From assembly GCA_004519485.1 (NCBI GenBank), contig CP038132.1:491001-555000 (forward strand): 64,000 nt of DNA, read 5' to 3'. Source of the DNA: Nannochloropsis oceanica (Eukaryota > Sar > Eustigmatophyceae > Eustigmatales > Monodopsidaceae). The notes under the pieces are model-generated. The model was not told the origin of the DNA and made no database searches. It was given only the letters and a program-made list of their open reading frames with translations. A program made the translations under genes and the position numbers. This document shows, piece by piece, positions 32,304 through 42,928 of the stretch (its first letter is position 1; every line of letters begins with the position of its first letter).

Positions 32304-33661
32304 ATGGGCAACCGGAGCAGTGCATATCCTGCAGACCACCTGGCGGTAAGTATGTCTAGTGGAAGGGCACAGATTGATGGGATGTGAAAACAGTGGCATT
32401 AAAGGGGCTCCCTCTTTGTCATGCATTTCCATCATCCCCTCCTCACCACGTCTTCTCGCTACCTGCTTACACCCAGTCCACAAGAGGCGGTGCGTCGTCT
32501 TCATCTGCATCGACTGGGGCGGCCTCAAGGAGCAACAGCAGCAGCGGCACTAGCAATCAAGGCCATTTCCATCGAGCCAGCAGCACCAGCAGTAGCAACA
32601 CCAGCACCGGGTACAGCCTCCCGCAAGACCAAACCACCTGCCCACAATGTCAACGCGTCCTGCTCATCCCGCACAATGCCCCCCTTTTCCGATGTCCGTG
32701 CGGTGTGCTATTTCGAACCGAGACGTTGCAACAAGAACAAGGGCATCGTCGCAGTCTATTTGAGCGGTCGGGGAGCGGGCTCCTGGGACATGATGGCCTG
32801 ATGGGCCGTGCTGTGATCTGCCGTCGATGTCGCCGCGTTTCCATGCTCCCACAAACTGAGTCAGGAGACAGTATATCTATCTGCAGGTGCGGCTCCCCGG
32901 CGTTGCCTTTGAATGATATGGTCATGTCTTTATTGGCGGAGGGGGAATTGGGCTTACTCATAGGAGGGAGGAATGAAGGGTCTCTCTCACGGAGGGAAGA
33001 GATGGAGGGGGCATCCAAAGACTTGATTGGAATCTTGCCCACATGCAAATTCTCGGCGGCAGCGGCGAGAGCGGCGAGTGCCCGTGCGACTGCGACTGCG
33101 ACTGCGACCGCAGAGGAGTCTGCTGCGCCTGTGAGTAATAGTAGTGTGGCTAAGGGAGATGATGTGGAGAAGAGAAAAGAGAGGGAGGGGGAGAAGGGAG
33201 CAGAGAAAAATGACTCTTTTGCTGCTGCCACCGCTACGGATACTGCGTGGTCTACATGCTTACCGATGGAGGGAGGAGAAGGAGCATCAGCATTGCCAGG
33301 AAAGGGAAAAGACAGCGGTGGTAATGGTAGGTGTTGTAATAGCAAAAGAGAACTACGAGAACACAGCTCGTGTTCTACAGGAGGGGAAGGAGGAAAGATA
33401 GCAACGTCCACAGAAACAGAGACACCGATACCCAAGCAGTTGGATTCGCACAATGATGATTTGTCTTGTCGGATTTGTTTCGAGGACTACGTAGATGGGG
33501 ATGAATTAAGGGTGTTGCCGTGTTTTCATCGGTTCCACACCGGTTGCTCTTTTGATTGGCTGACCAGGAAGAAGACATGCCCGTTGTGTATGACGAGTAT
33601 CGACGTGATCATGCGGAGGCCTGAAGATCTGATGGGTGGTGGAGGAAGAGGTGAGGGATGA
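32304..33661 (+). CDS. RING-H2 E3 ubiquitin ligase, probably N-myristoylated
   Basis: Probable membrane-attached ubiquitin ligase. Exons 32304-32345 and 32477-33661 join in phase 0 across a 131-nt intron with a GTAAGT donor; 408 residues. The first exon encodes MGNRSSAYPADHLA, a good N-myristoylation signal (Gly2, Ser6). Two four-cysteine zinc-ribbon motifs follow: CPQCQRVLLIPHNAPLFRCP (~60-80) and CRRCRRVSMLPQ...CRCG (~130-150), of the LSD1-like CxxC...RCxCG type. After an Ala/Ser/Glu-rich spacer, the RING-H2 is at ~348-390: CRICFEDY, LPCFHRFHTGC and CPLC, with all eight ligands present. The spacer includes a Thr-Ala repeat. The substrate is unknown. Without the first exon, the frame's own ATG at 32384 would lose the lipid signal, so the splice matters. 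Confidence 0.88.
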
Positions 33662-34777
33662 GCGAGGGAGGGAGGAAAGATAGGAGGGCGATGTGGGAAG
33701 GCAGAAGACATATCTGTTGAATGGCGTGTATTGTTAGATAGTTTCTTGATCTTATCATGCGGAGCTTTGAAAGCCAGATTGTGGGTTACGGTGGAGGTAA
33801 GTTGAAATAAGAAGGGAAGAATTGTTGGAAGAGGAGGCAGGAAGCACCGTCGTTAGCTTGCCTCTCCTTCTGCTGTGCACAAGGACGATCAAGAAAAAAA
33901 TAAGACAAATTTCACAGGTGCGAGTGAATATTAAGAATAGGAGCCACAGAAATGACAGAAATATTGTTTGTAAATGCAAAGGAGGCAACAAGAGAAGAGT
34001 CGGCGAGAGAAATAAGGTATGGCATGAAGCAACACAAGCAGCAGCAGCAACAGATTAGCTGCATTAGCAGCAGCAGCAGCAACAGAGATGTCACCAAGAC
34101 AGTTAACTCGAAAGTTACGAAGGAAGCAAGAGATGCGAAGAAGAAATGTGAAGCCTAAAGCTGCAGAGAAACGGCTACTACACTGAACCGTAGCTTCATG
34201 TTCATCTATTTGAGTTCTTGTTCTGTATTTCCTTTCTGTCCCTTCTTTACACACAGCTACTGCCTCCCTGTCGGGATCGTATTTTATATTCTCTTGCATT
34301 TTTTACCGCTGCTGCTGCTGCTGCTGTTGCTGCTGCTGTTGCTGCTGCTGCTGTTGCTGATGTGGCATCACCATCGTCACTCTTCTTCTTGACTCCTCCA
34401 ACCCCAGAGGGAGAAAATGTGCGAGTTGAGTTGGGTTGCTCATCACCCACCTGCTCTTTCTTCCTTCGCTGATTTACTTTCTCCCCCTAACACGTCCACA
34501 CCCACACGCAGTATTACCGCGTCAAGACAAAAGTGGAAATACTTTTTGTTGTCGTCATCATCTTATCTCTCTCTCTCCCAATTATCTACTCTCGATCCCT
34601 TGCACCCAGCCTGTTCGGGTGCTTTCCTCCTCTTCTTCCTCCCTTCCTCCCTCCCTCCCCGCCTCGCACCCTCTTGTTAACTGTACCTGCACCATTGCCG
34701 CTGTTTTCTCGCCGGCTTCCTCCTACACAGCTCTACCAGAGCGTGGCCATTCCTCGACACCCCCGCTGATTTCATCC
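33662..34777. other. Intergenic, convergent, with two complementary trinucleotide tracts
   Basis: 1116 bp between convergent stops. It contains a CAG/CAA tract at ~34035-34085 and a GCT/GTT tract at ~34306-34360, which are complementary. Frames of 60-131 codons on both strands have biased composition and no family features. Confidence 0.5.
34306..34360 (+). repeat. (GCT)n/(GTT) microsatellite, complementary to a CAG tract at 34035-34085
   Basis: Nearly pure GCT repeat with regular GTT interruptions. The upstream CAG/CAA tract could pair with it in a transcript crossing both. Confidence 0.75.
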
Positions 34778-35195
34778 CTAGTTCGCACCTACCGTCTTCA
34801 AATATTCAGCCAATTGCCCCGACGCCGCTAAAATCAAGCCGAAGAACGGCGGGGACGGTTCCAAGGGCCTCGACTGAAATTCCGGATGGTACTGGGTGCC
34901 GAAAAAAAAGGGATGCACCTGACGATCCAGCTCGACAATCTCCATCCTCGTGCCTGTCCCGTCCTTGCCCACAAAGCGTAGCCCCGCCTCCTCCAAGCCT
35001 CCGACCAGGTCCGGATTAACCTCATACCGGTGCCGATGCCTTTCCCAGACCTCCTCACTGCCTTTGTACAACTGTCCCGCCAAGGTCAGCGTTTTCTTCG
35101 CATCCTTCAACGTGACATGCGTCGGCCTTGCGCCCAGCCTCATCGTCCCTCCCATCACCGCCTGATTGATCTCCGGCATGAAAACCACAGCATGC

Positions 35196-35235
<40 letters not shown>

Positions 35236-36951
35236 CCTGCTGCTGCTGCTGCCCCTTCTGCCCCCCCTCATCGGCTTTCGCCGCAAACTCTTCGCTGGTC
35301 ACTCCCGCCATGCCCAACACATGTCGACAGTGCTCAATCACCATCACTTGCATGCCCAGACAGACCCCCAGGATGGGCTTTCCCCTCTTTCTCGCATACT
35401 CCACCGTCAAGATCTTCCCCTCGACTCCCCTGGATCCGAAACCCCCGGGGACCACGATCCCATCCACCTCCTCGATCACCTTCCACGCCGCCTCCCACTT
35501 CTCCCTATCCCCCTTCTCAGTCTCCTCCTCCAAGTCACTGGCCTCCACCCAACAGATCTCTAACGCCCTTTTCCCCGCGATAGACGCATGCTTCAAGGCC
35601 TTCAACACGCTCAGGTACGAGTCCGACAAGCCGGTGTATTTCCCCACTATCGCAATTTTAACCTCCTCCGTGAAAATATCCACGCTCGTCGCCAGCTCGG
35701 TCCACCGGTCCAGGTCCGGCTCTGGGGTCATGCAGCTGTCGAGCCGGAGGTGCTCCCGCAAAAGGCCGTGCAGGTTTTGTTGCGCCAAGATGATAGGCAC
35801 GTGGTAAATGTTGCTTACGTCGTGCACCGAAAGCACATGGGACGGGGGGCAATGGCAAAACACGGAAATTTTCTCTCTTGTCGAGAGCTCCACGCGGTTC
35901 GATGATCGGCAAATGATCACGTCCGGGCTCAACCCAACGGCCCTCAACTCCTTCACTCCATGCTGCGTCGGCTTCGTCTTCTGCTCCCCCACCGAGCCCA
36001 GTACAGGCACCAACGATACAAATAACAAACAGAAATTTTCCCGTCCCACCCGAAATTGAAATTGACGCAAGGCTTCGAGAAACACGCTGCTCTCAATGTC
36101 ACCCACCGTTCCTCCCACCTCAACCAAGCACACATCTGGGGGCTCCTCACTCCCGTCCACCGGCAGGAGAGCCACGCGCTCGATCCAGTTTTGAATCTCA
36201 TCAGTCACATGTGGCACCACCTGGACAGTCTTCCCCAGGTAATCCCCACGCCGCTCACGCAGGATCACTTCATTATACACCTTGCCCGTCGTGATGTTGT
36301 GGTCCTTGCTGAGAGTAAGAGACAGAAAACGCTCGTAATTCCCCAAATCAAGGTCCACCTCTCCTCCGTCATTCAGGACGAAGACCTCCCCATGCTCGAA
36401 GGGGGACATGGTCCCAGCGTCCGTGTTGAGGTAGGGGTCGATTTTAATGGACGTGACCCGGAGGCCGCTTTGCTTGAGGAGGCGGCCGATGGAGGAAATA
36501 GTGATGCCTGGAAGGAGAGAAAGAGGGAGTGGAGGAGGAGGGAAGGGTATGATGAACACGGACGTAGACAAGGGCATGTCATAGGATGTAGAAGGAGTCT
36601 GATAGTCGCATCCCAAGGCGTTGGATGTGTAGGGATGATGGAGGCAAAGGAAGGAGGGATGGATAGCACAGGCCAGGAATACTTGCAAGCTTTGCCGTCC
36701 ACATTTCATTCTACTACATCTTGGCACTGACTCTTGTCACGTTGAGAAATGCATGTCATCGGGGGAAGGAAGGGGCCGGGCATAAAGAGGTTGCCGCACG
36801 TCGGTACGTTTCTCCGTCTCTTACCTTTGCCCAAGCCGCTCACCACGCCGCCCGTCACACAGACATATTTCATTTTCTTCTTCTCACTGGCACCGGCACT
36901 GGCGCCGCCATTGCTGCCGCTAGTGCTGCTGCTACTACGGTCGGCGTCCAT
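34778..36951 (-). CDS. CTP synthase
   Basis: Makes CTP from UTP with glutamine and ATP. Exons 36951-36825 and 36507-34778 join in phase 1 across a 317-nt intron, restoring [16 protein letters not shown]+[17 protein letters not shown]; 618 residues. Synthetase domain: [53 protein letters not shown] and [11 protein letters not shown]. Class I glutamine amidotransferase domain: [11 protein letters not shown], the nucleophile Cys in ILGVCLGMQ (~424), and the HPEF block near the C-terminus ([16 protein letters not shown]). A polyQ insert of about 16 Gln interrupts the amidotransferase domain at ~455-480, where bacterial enzymes have a surface loop. A Ser/Gly-rich 22-residue extension precedes the first strand. 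Eukaryotic CTP synthases form filaments; whether this one does cannot be read from sequence. Confidence 0.95.
35180..35260 (-). repeat. Coding CAG repeat (polyQ) in CTP synthase
   Basis: CTG repeats on the plus strand in two blocks (about 35190-35230 and 35237-35252) encode polyglutamine within the amidotransferase domain. Confidence 0.85.
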
Positions 36952-37627
36952 AGCTCTTGGTGTGAGCTGTGTTATGTGGGATGGAGGGAGGATGCAAGGT
37001 GAGATGGCGGGTCTGGTAGGTGGAAGCTGGATGGCAGAGCTTTCTTGGGACTTTGTGGTCTGGGAGCGAGCACTTTTACAACACGCAGCCCCATGCCACG
37101 ATAAACCAGGCGATAAAGACGTCGTCCAAGTGCCCAGCCTGCGGCGCGATGCAGCGGGTCTATCACACAGGGTAAATGTATTCTTTTCGTAGCCCGCCAT
37201 CCCGCCATTCTCGCGACGCGCTTGTTGCTACTTCGCGCGCACAGGCGTGACAGCACGATATCACAACACATGGGCGGCAAAAAAAAGAAGTAAAGCTATT
37301 GTAGGCGCGACCTCATGGTGACATGGCTAATGTATTGAAAAACTGATGGAAAAAAAAACTCTAGCCATTTAAAAAAAAAAAGAAGCCACATGTGATTTTT
37401 GCGGTGCCTCAGGAGGACTTATCCCAATCTAGAAAAATATGCGAGCAATGCATTATTTCTCATTTCATTGAACTGTTTCTTCTTCATCACATACAGTTTT
37501 CGTTATTCTACACTTTTTATAAAATGTCAATGGACAGAAAAGGCGACTAAAGCCCTTACTTCACAAAGCAAAGCCACATCCCTATTTTCCTCCCTCCTAC
37601 TCCTGTACTCTCCCTCCTTCTCCACCA
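36952..37627. other. Intergenic, sulfotransferase 3' end to CTP synthase promoter
   Basis: 676 bp between two minus-strand genes. A-runs (GGAAAAAAAAACT, AAAAAAAAAAAG) occur at 37350-37382. No gene seen. Confidence 0.45.
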
Positions 37628-39077
37628 CTACTCTACCAAATCTCGGTGTGGTAGCATACACACGGGCACTGACAATGTGTACAGCTGTACATCTGACAAC
37701 ACCACACCCTCGGCCGGCATCTCGCGGCACGTGTCCATGTCGGGTGACAAAGGCGCCTGCAACTTCCCTCCGGCTCCAGCCTGCTGCCGCTGCAAGGCAC
37801 GAAGGCCTGCAATGCGACTTTGGAGCAGTTCTTGTGCGTATTTGTAGAGCTCCATGTCATACTTGTTGAGGTCCTCGAGATAGGCGACGGTATCACTATC
37901 AATCTCCCGTAGAGGTTGCTGCAGTGACAAGGTCTTATCGTGCGCACGAGGGAAAGCCGCCACGTCGACGCCCAAGATGTAGTTAGCCAATTCCAATTGC
38001 CCTTTGCCTTCCTCCTTGTATGATTCATCTTCCGAATCCATCCATTCCGTTATCAAAAGGACGTCTATGTTGTCCAAAATGCGCTTGGCTAGTGCTAAGT
38101 CTTCTTCGTCGACTGGCGCGGTTGTGTTGGGCCGATATCGATTCGTGAGTGTTTTCACATAGAAATTATCGACGCCTTCCCACACTTGATTGGTACGCAA
38201 CAACTCGGTATCCTGCATGTACTGTTCTTGGAGCCCTTGAACATATGCTTTGAAGTGGACGGGCTCTTGAAGGTACTGAGAGCGGAATATTTCGACGTGT
38301 TTTTCGATGGCGCTTTGATGGCCAGCCTCTGTCTCTCCTGCAGCTTCCCCCTCAGCTATGCCGGGATAAGTAGCATAGCGACCTTCTCGCCAATAACTGC
38401 TGACCAAGCGGTCGATGGGGTTGCGGAGGCTGGTGATGTGGACCATGCTCCCGCCTTCCGTGAAGCAGCTGATGTTGAAGGTCAGGCCCTCACCTGAATA
38501 CAAAGGGGTAATGGGGTAGGGGGAATCAAAAAGAGGGAGGGAAGGATGAAAGATGGCGTCGGTAAAATAGGCGCGGGAGATATTGAGCATCCCCATCTTT
38601 CATTTACACATTGGCTTCTTTCTGCACCACCCTTCCCGACAACGTACTGTGAAAAAGCTTGAGCGGCGGACGATTCTCTGTAATGCTGCTGTCCCCGTCT
38701 TTCTCCAGCAGGACCTCTAGCAAACTTGTACCGCCTGCCTCACGCATGTGCAGTAAATGCACGTAACCATGACCGGCCCGCAGGCATGCCTGGTCCTTTT
38801 CCATGAGATGAATGTCACGAAAGCTGTGTGGCCAATCCACGACAAATGCCTGATGAGGGTACTTCGGGGGGGTCTTGGCAGCAAGATTGTGTGCGCCATC
38901 AGTCGTCTGGAGGATATAATATCTCAGAAACAGAATACAGGATAAAGCGAGGGCGCACAGCGAGAGATTGGTCATGACGGGTCCGACTTCATAGTGGTCT
39001 CTGTCTGCCGCAGTCCATGACGAAGGCGATGACGATGCGGGGTAGAAAGGATCTCTGCGTCGCCTGGTCGAAGACAT
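37628..39077 (-). CDS. Type II membrane sulfotransferase (Sulfotransfer_2-like)
   Basis: Golgi-type carbohydrate sulfotransferase using PAPS; the acceptor is unknown. Exons 39077-38648 and 38493-37628 join in phase 1 across a 154-nt intron (GTACGT donor, TATTCAG acceptor), fusing two frames that would otherwise look like separate genes; 431 residues. A short basic cytosolic tail (SSTRRRRDP) precedes one membrane span (~35-56, MTNLSLCALALSCILFLRYYIL). The PAPS 5'-phosphosulfate loop is MREAGGTSLLEVLLEK (~112-127), in which the usual Lys is replaced by Arg-Glu-Ala. The 3'-phosphate loop is ITSLRNPIDRLVSSYWREG. One N-glycosylation sequon (FNISC) is formed just after the splice. An ATG at 39188 would add 37 residues without signal character. 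The family resembles heparan/galactose sulfotransferases. Confidence 0.85.
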
Positions 39078-39649
39078 GGCTGGATGCAGCGGGTGCTGGG
39101 TCTCTGATACTTGTTTGTGTGGGGGAGGGGAAGGGCGGAAGTTTGTATGTGCTCGTGGGAATGGTTCAAGCAAAGGCGTGAAGCCCATGGGCCACAGTCA
39201 GCCCCGTTACTACCGACTTACTTCGGAAGTCACTAACTCCATGCGGCCTTTACCCCCAAACATATCATTTGGGTTCGATGGACACTCTATCGTTCTCGGC
39301 ATGCTTCCAATCTAGCTTGAGCATCTTGTAAATGCATAGTGCCCATGCCTGGGTCTAGTTGCCAATACGACAAGGCTCGAATAAGGCACCCCATCAACCT
39401 CCCCGTCTCGTGACTTCGTCTCTTTCCCCACTGTTCCCACCAGCACGTCACAAGCGTTCGCGTCGGTTCTTGTGTTCTTGAAGCCGGCCACAGCGTGAGC
39501 AGTCATTATTCGGATTCAGCAACCGCTCATGTGAAATCTTTTTCCTTCATCCCACGCCAACATGCAGGCCCCGAGCCTCGCTCGACCTCTGGTCCTCCCG
39601 CAGCTCCTGTATCACGCCACCAAATTCTGCCTCACGACTACCCACAACA
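39078..39649. promoter_or_regulatory. Divergent spacer: sulfotransferase / double aquaporin
   Basis: 572 bp between divergent starts. No coding frame or RNA gene recognised. Confidence 0.45.
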
Positions 39650-41747
39650 ATGAAACTTTCCATTTCCATCTTGCTTTCTTGCGCCCTCTTGGTACTACCG
39701 ACCACTTCGGCCATCTCTCCCCTGCAACAGCGCAAGAATGCAGTCGTTAAAGTAAGTGTGCAACGAGGGAGGGGAGGGAGGGCCTGTGTATGTGTGTGTA
39801 TGTGTAGGGGATTGACTTGTTGGGATGTCCTCATTGGGACGAGAGTGTACGTGAAGGAGCAGAGGACCGGCTTCCTATGAAAGCTTTTACGGAGATGGTT
39901 CTTGAAAGTTTGTGCACGCTCGAGACTCCAGGCCTACCCAAAATGTTCGGTCGTTGGCAAAACGATTTTGCAGTTTTGGGTCTCCCGCGGACCTGAGCGA
40001 ATGCATGTGAACCATTCTGAATCGCGCATGCTGCTTATAGCCATAAAACTGATATGCACTATCCAGACCCACTTGCGTCATAACTCCTAGGCGTTCTTTC
40101 TCATCAATCAGTTCATTTAGACGGAAATCCCGCCCGATCCCTCCTTTCCCTTGTTATCACCGCACACCTCTTTCGTGCGACATACTTATCTACCGCAATG
40201 TGCTTAACCCTACCATCGATCGATCGATCGTCAAGGAACTTTATCAGTTTTCCCCTCCTATAATCTTAACCCCTTTAACTCAGGTTTCTTCCGGAAATGG
40301 CCCCTCCTCCTCCTCCTCCTCCTCTTCCTCCTCTTCCTCCTCCTTCTCCGCCTTTCCCCCCGCCCCCCTCCCGGGTGCTCTCCTCGAGCGCAAAGGCGGC
40401 GCTATGGGACAGTCCAGACACGCAGCCCTCATCATGGAAGCCCTCGGCACTGGGATGCTGACCATGACTGTCGGTCTCCTGGGGAAGAGCGGTCTTTCTG
40501 TTGGCGCAAGAGGCCTAGCGGTAGCTGCCGTCCTTCTTCCCCTAATTTATGCAGGTGCCCGTGTGAGTGGTGCAAGCTACAACCCACTGGTATCCTTCGC
40601 GTTGGTCCTCCTCGGAAAAATGACCCCCTCGCAGGCCATGGTCTACACAGGTGCCCAGCTGCTGGGTGCGATGGGTGGTGGGTTTTTGACGAAGGCGCTC
40701 GTTTCACCTGCTGGTGTGATGGACTATGACCCCTCCATGACCCTTCCTGCCAGTGGCCTGCCTGAAGTTTTATATTCATTCGCCCTAGTCCTGACCGTGC
40801 TCCAAACTGCCGTGTCAAAGGCCCAGTCCCGCAATAGCTTTTTCGGCCTGGCTATTTCGAGTGTGGTTGGGGTGGGTGCGGCGTTAGGGGCGGGGATGAA
40901 TCCTGCTGTTGCTGGAGGGTTGTTTGCTGCTGCTGGACACTCTAAGGGACTCCTGGCTCGGTTGGGGGTGCCCTTGATGGCGACTGTCCCGGCGGCGTTG
41001 TTTTTCCGGTGCACTGATATCGATGAGACGTATACGATGAAGAGGGGGATGATGCCGAAGATTCCGGCGGATTTTGTGCGAAATCGCGGCCCATATCTGA
41101 CAGAGCTTGCCGGGACATTCCTATTGACGAGCACGGTGGGCTTGGCGCTGGCTACTAAGGCATTGCCTGTGCCTGTGGCGGCCGGTCTTTGCATGACCTT
41201 CCTGGCGTTCGGATCCGGGTATGTGAGTGGCGCGCATGTCAATCCGGCAGTGACCCTGGGGGTGTACCTGCGGAATGCCAAAAAAATAGGCTCGAAGAAG
41301 CTGGGAGGTTATGTGGTGATGCAGATTGTTGGTGCTGTTGGCGCTGGTGCGGTGGTGAAGGCTGCTTTGGGTCCGGGGATGGTGGCGGGAAAATTTCCGG
41401 TGCCTCAGGCGGGATTTTCGTCTGCTCAGGTGTTTGGGACCGAGGCCTTGTTCACGGGGCTGGTGGTCTCGACGGTGCTGCACGTGGGGGCAGCGACCGG
41501 CTACCAGGGGACTCAACTCAATGGCTTGGCCGTGTCCATGTCGCTGGGAGCAGGGATGATGGTTAGCGAGATGATCAGTGGTGGGAGCTTGAATCCGGCA
41601 GCCGCCATGGGGTTGGCGTTGAGCAATGGAGCAACGGGAAAGCAGCTGCGACAGCTGTGGATGTACGTCATAGCGCCCTTGGTGGGGGCAGTTTTTGGGC
41701 ATGCGAGCATGAAGATAACATCACCGTTTGATATGGGTAAGGAATGA
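39650..41747 (+). CDS. Tandem double aquaporin (two MIP units in one protein)
   Basis: Membrane channel of the major intrinsic protein family with two complete units. Exon 39650-39751 encodes a signal peptide (MKLSISILLSCALLVLPTTS). A 532-nt intron follows, and exon 40284-41747 holds the rest; 521 residues in all. After a ~13-residue polyserine, unit 1 (~65-285) has six hydrophobic segments and pore motifs SYNPLVSF (~134) and GMNPAVAGG (~240). Unit 2 (~305-510) has HVNPAVTLG (~354) and SLNPAAAMG (~471). NPA spacing is 106 and 117 residues, as in ordinary aquaporins. The first box of unit 1 is NPL, and neither second NPA is followed by the selectivity-filter Arg (NPAR is NPAV or NPAA here). 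Solute selectivity therefore cannot be predicted. The signal could route it to the ER/secretory system or the complex plastid. AATAAA lies at 41761. Confidence 0.88.
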
Positions 41748-42928
41748 GGAGGGAGTGAAGAATAAATGTGTCAATAATGCGGTAAAGATGTGTTTTCAAA
41801 GGCAACATGTTCTAGAGAGGCTGCTTCTGCCCCAAAGCTATTTTGAGACCAGAAAAGAGCGGGATGAATATCCCTGATGCTCAGCGGAAACGTTGAGATC
41901 AGCCAAGGTCAACAGAATGGGGATCTTCTATTTAAAAAATGGAAATGAGATGGTTGTTTTGGACCGCAAATGGGGAAACAATAGAAGATGAATCAGCCCT
42001 TCCAGGGTTGCTGTGTCGAAAATGTGAGCCACTTGGTGGGTCTGGGCCAAAAAAAGGCAAATGTTTCAGGGAGAGAACTCTTTGAATACGAAAAGAGCTT
42101 ATTAGATAAGGCAATTAAGCACAATTTATGGGCCATCCAAGGACTTGGCTGGTGAAAAACCTGTCAAAGCCATAAAAACTCGGCAAAATAAGGGGAAGAA
42201 TAATAAGTTGTTGTTAATAAGGCTTTCCCTCGTGTGTAATTTTGAAAGGAGGCACGCTTGTGTAAAGCCTTGTGTTTGCTTTTGTCTGCGGATATGTTGC
42301 ACGCGAAAGGACTAGGAACAAATAACGTAGATCAAGTGAAGGCGAATTCTTTTGCTTCGTGTCCTTCAGTAATGGAAAAGCAACAGATCTAGAATTTGAA
42401 AACGTAGTAGTCATTTTCTAATCCGAGCATCACTCCTCTCTCTGCTTTATACCTCGTAAAGCTCACACGAGAGTGCGAGCAAGGCAAGAAGGTTGCCAAC
42501 CTCCCCCCAAATTCTCCTTCCTGCCGACCCGGATGATGTCTTGGCTTAACTTATTATTATATTATTATTAATGACTTATTGCATAGATCTCATAGATCTG
42601 TCGAACACAACCAAGGAAACACACACTAGGTACAGGGACCGGCGCGTGGCGACAAGGAAGAAGACCTTATCATCTAGCGTGGTCTAGGTACGTTAGCGTA
42701 AATAGATGTGGGAAAATCGAGAGGAAAAAGAGGCGAGGACATCATCGTCGAGAGAGAGAGTCTTGCCGGTCACGTGGTGGACACACTGTACGTGTAGCAC
42801 AAGCCGTCGCAACGAGGTACACTCCTCATTTCGTAATATGTACTCATACCTCCCCGTAGAGCTACAGCCTGGTCACTGACACGACTCTCCTCCCTCCTCA
42901 ACCATCTCAAATCGCCATACGCATCTAG
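41748..42928. other. Intergenic, double aquaporin to carrier
   Basis: 1181 bp between two plus-strand genes, the longest gene-free stretch here. A+T-rich at 41900-42420, with ATTATTATATTATTATTAAT at 42551-42571 and a repeated ATCTCATAGATCT at 42583-42598. CACGTG lies at 42772. No gene, tRNA or repeat element is recognised. Confidence 0.45.

Noticed and set aside
37628-39188. Two separate minus-strand genes
   Set aside because: A GTACGT donor at 38647 and TATTCAG acceptor ending at 38494 join them in phase to make one sulfotransferase with both PAPS loops.
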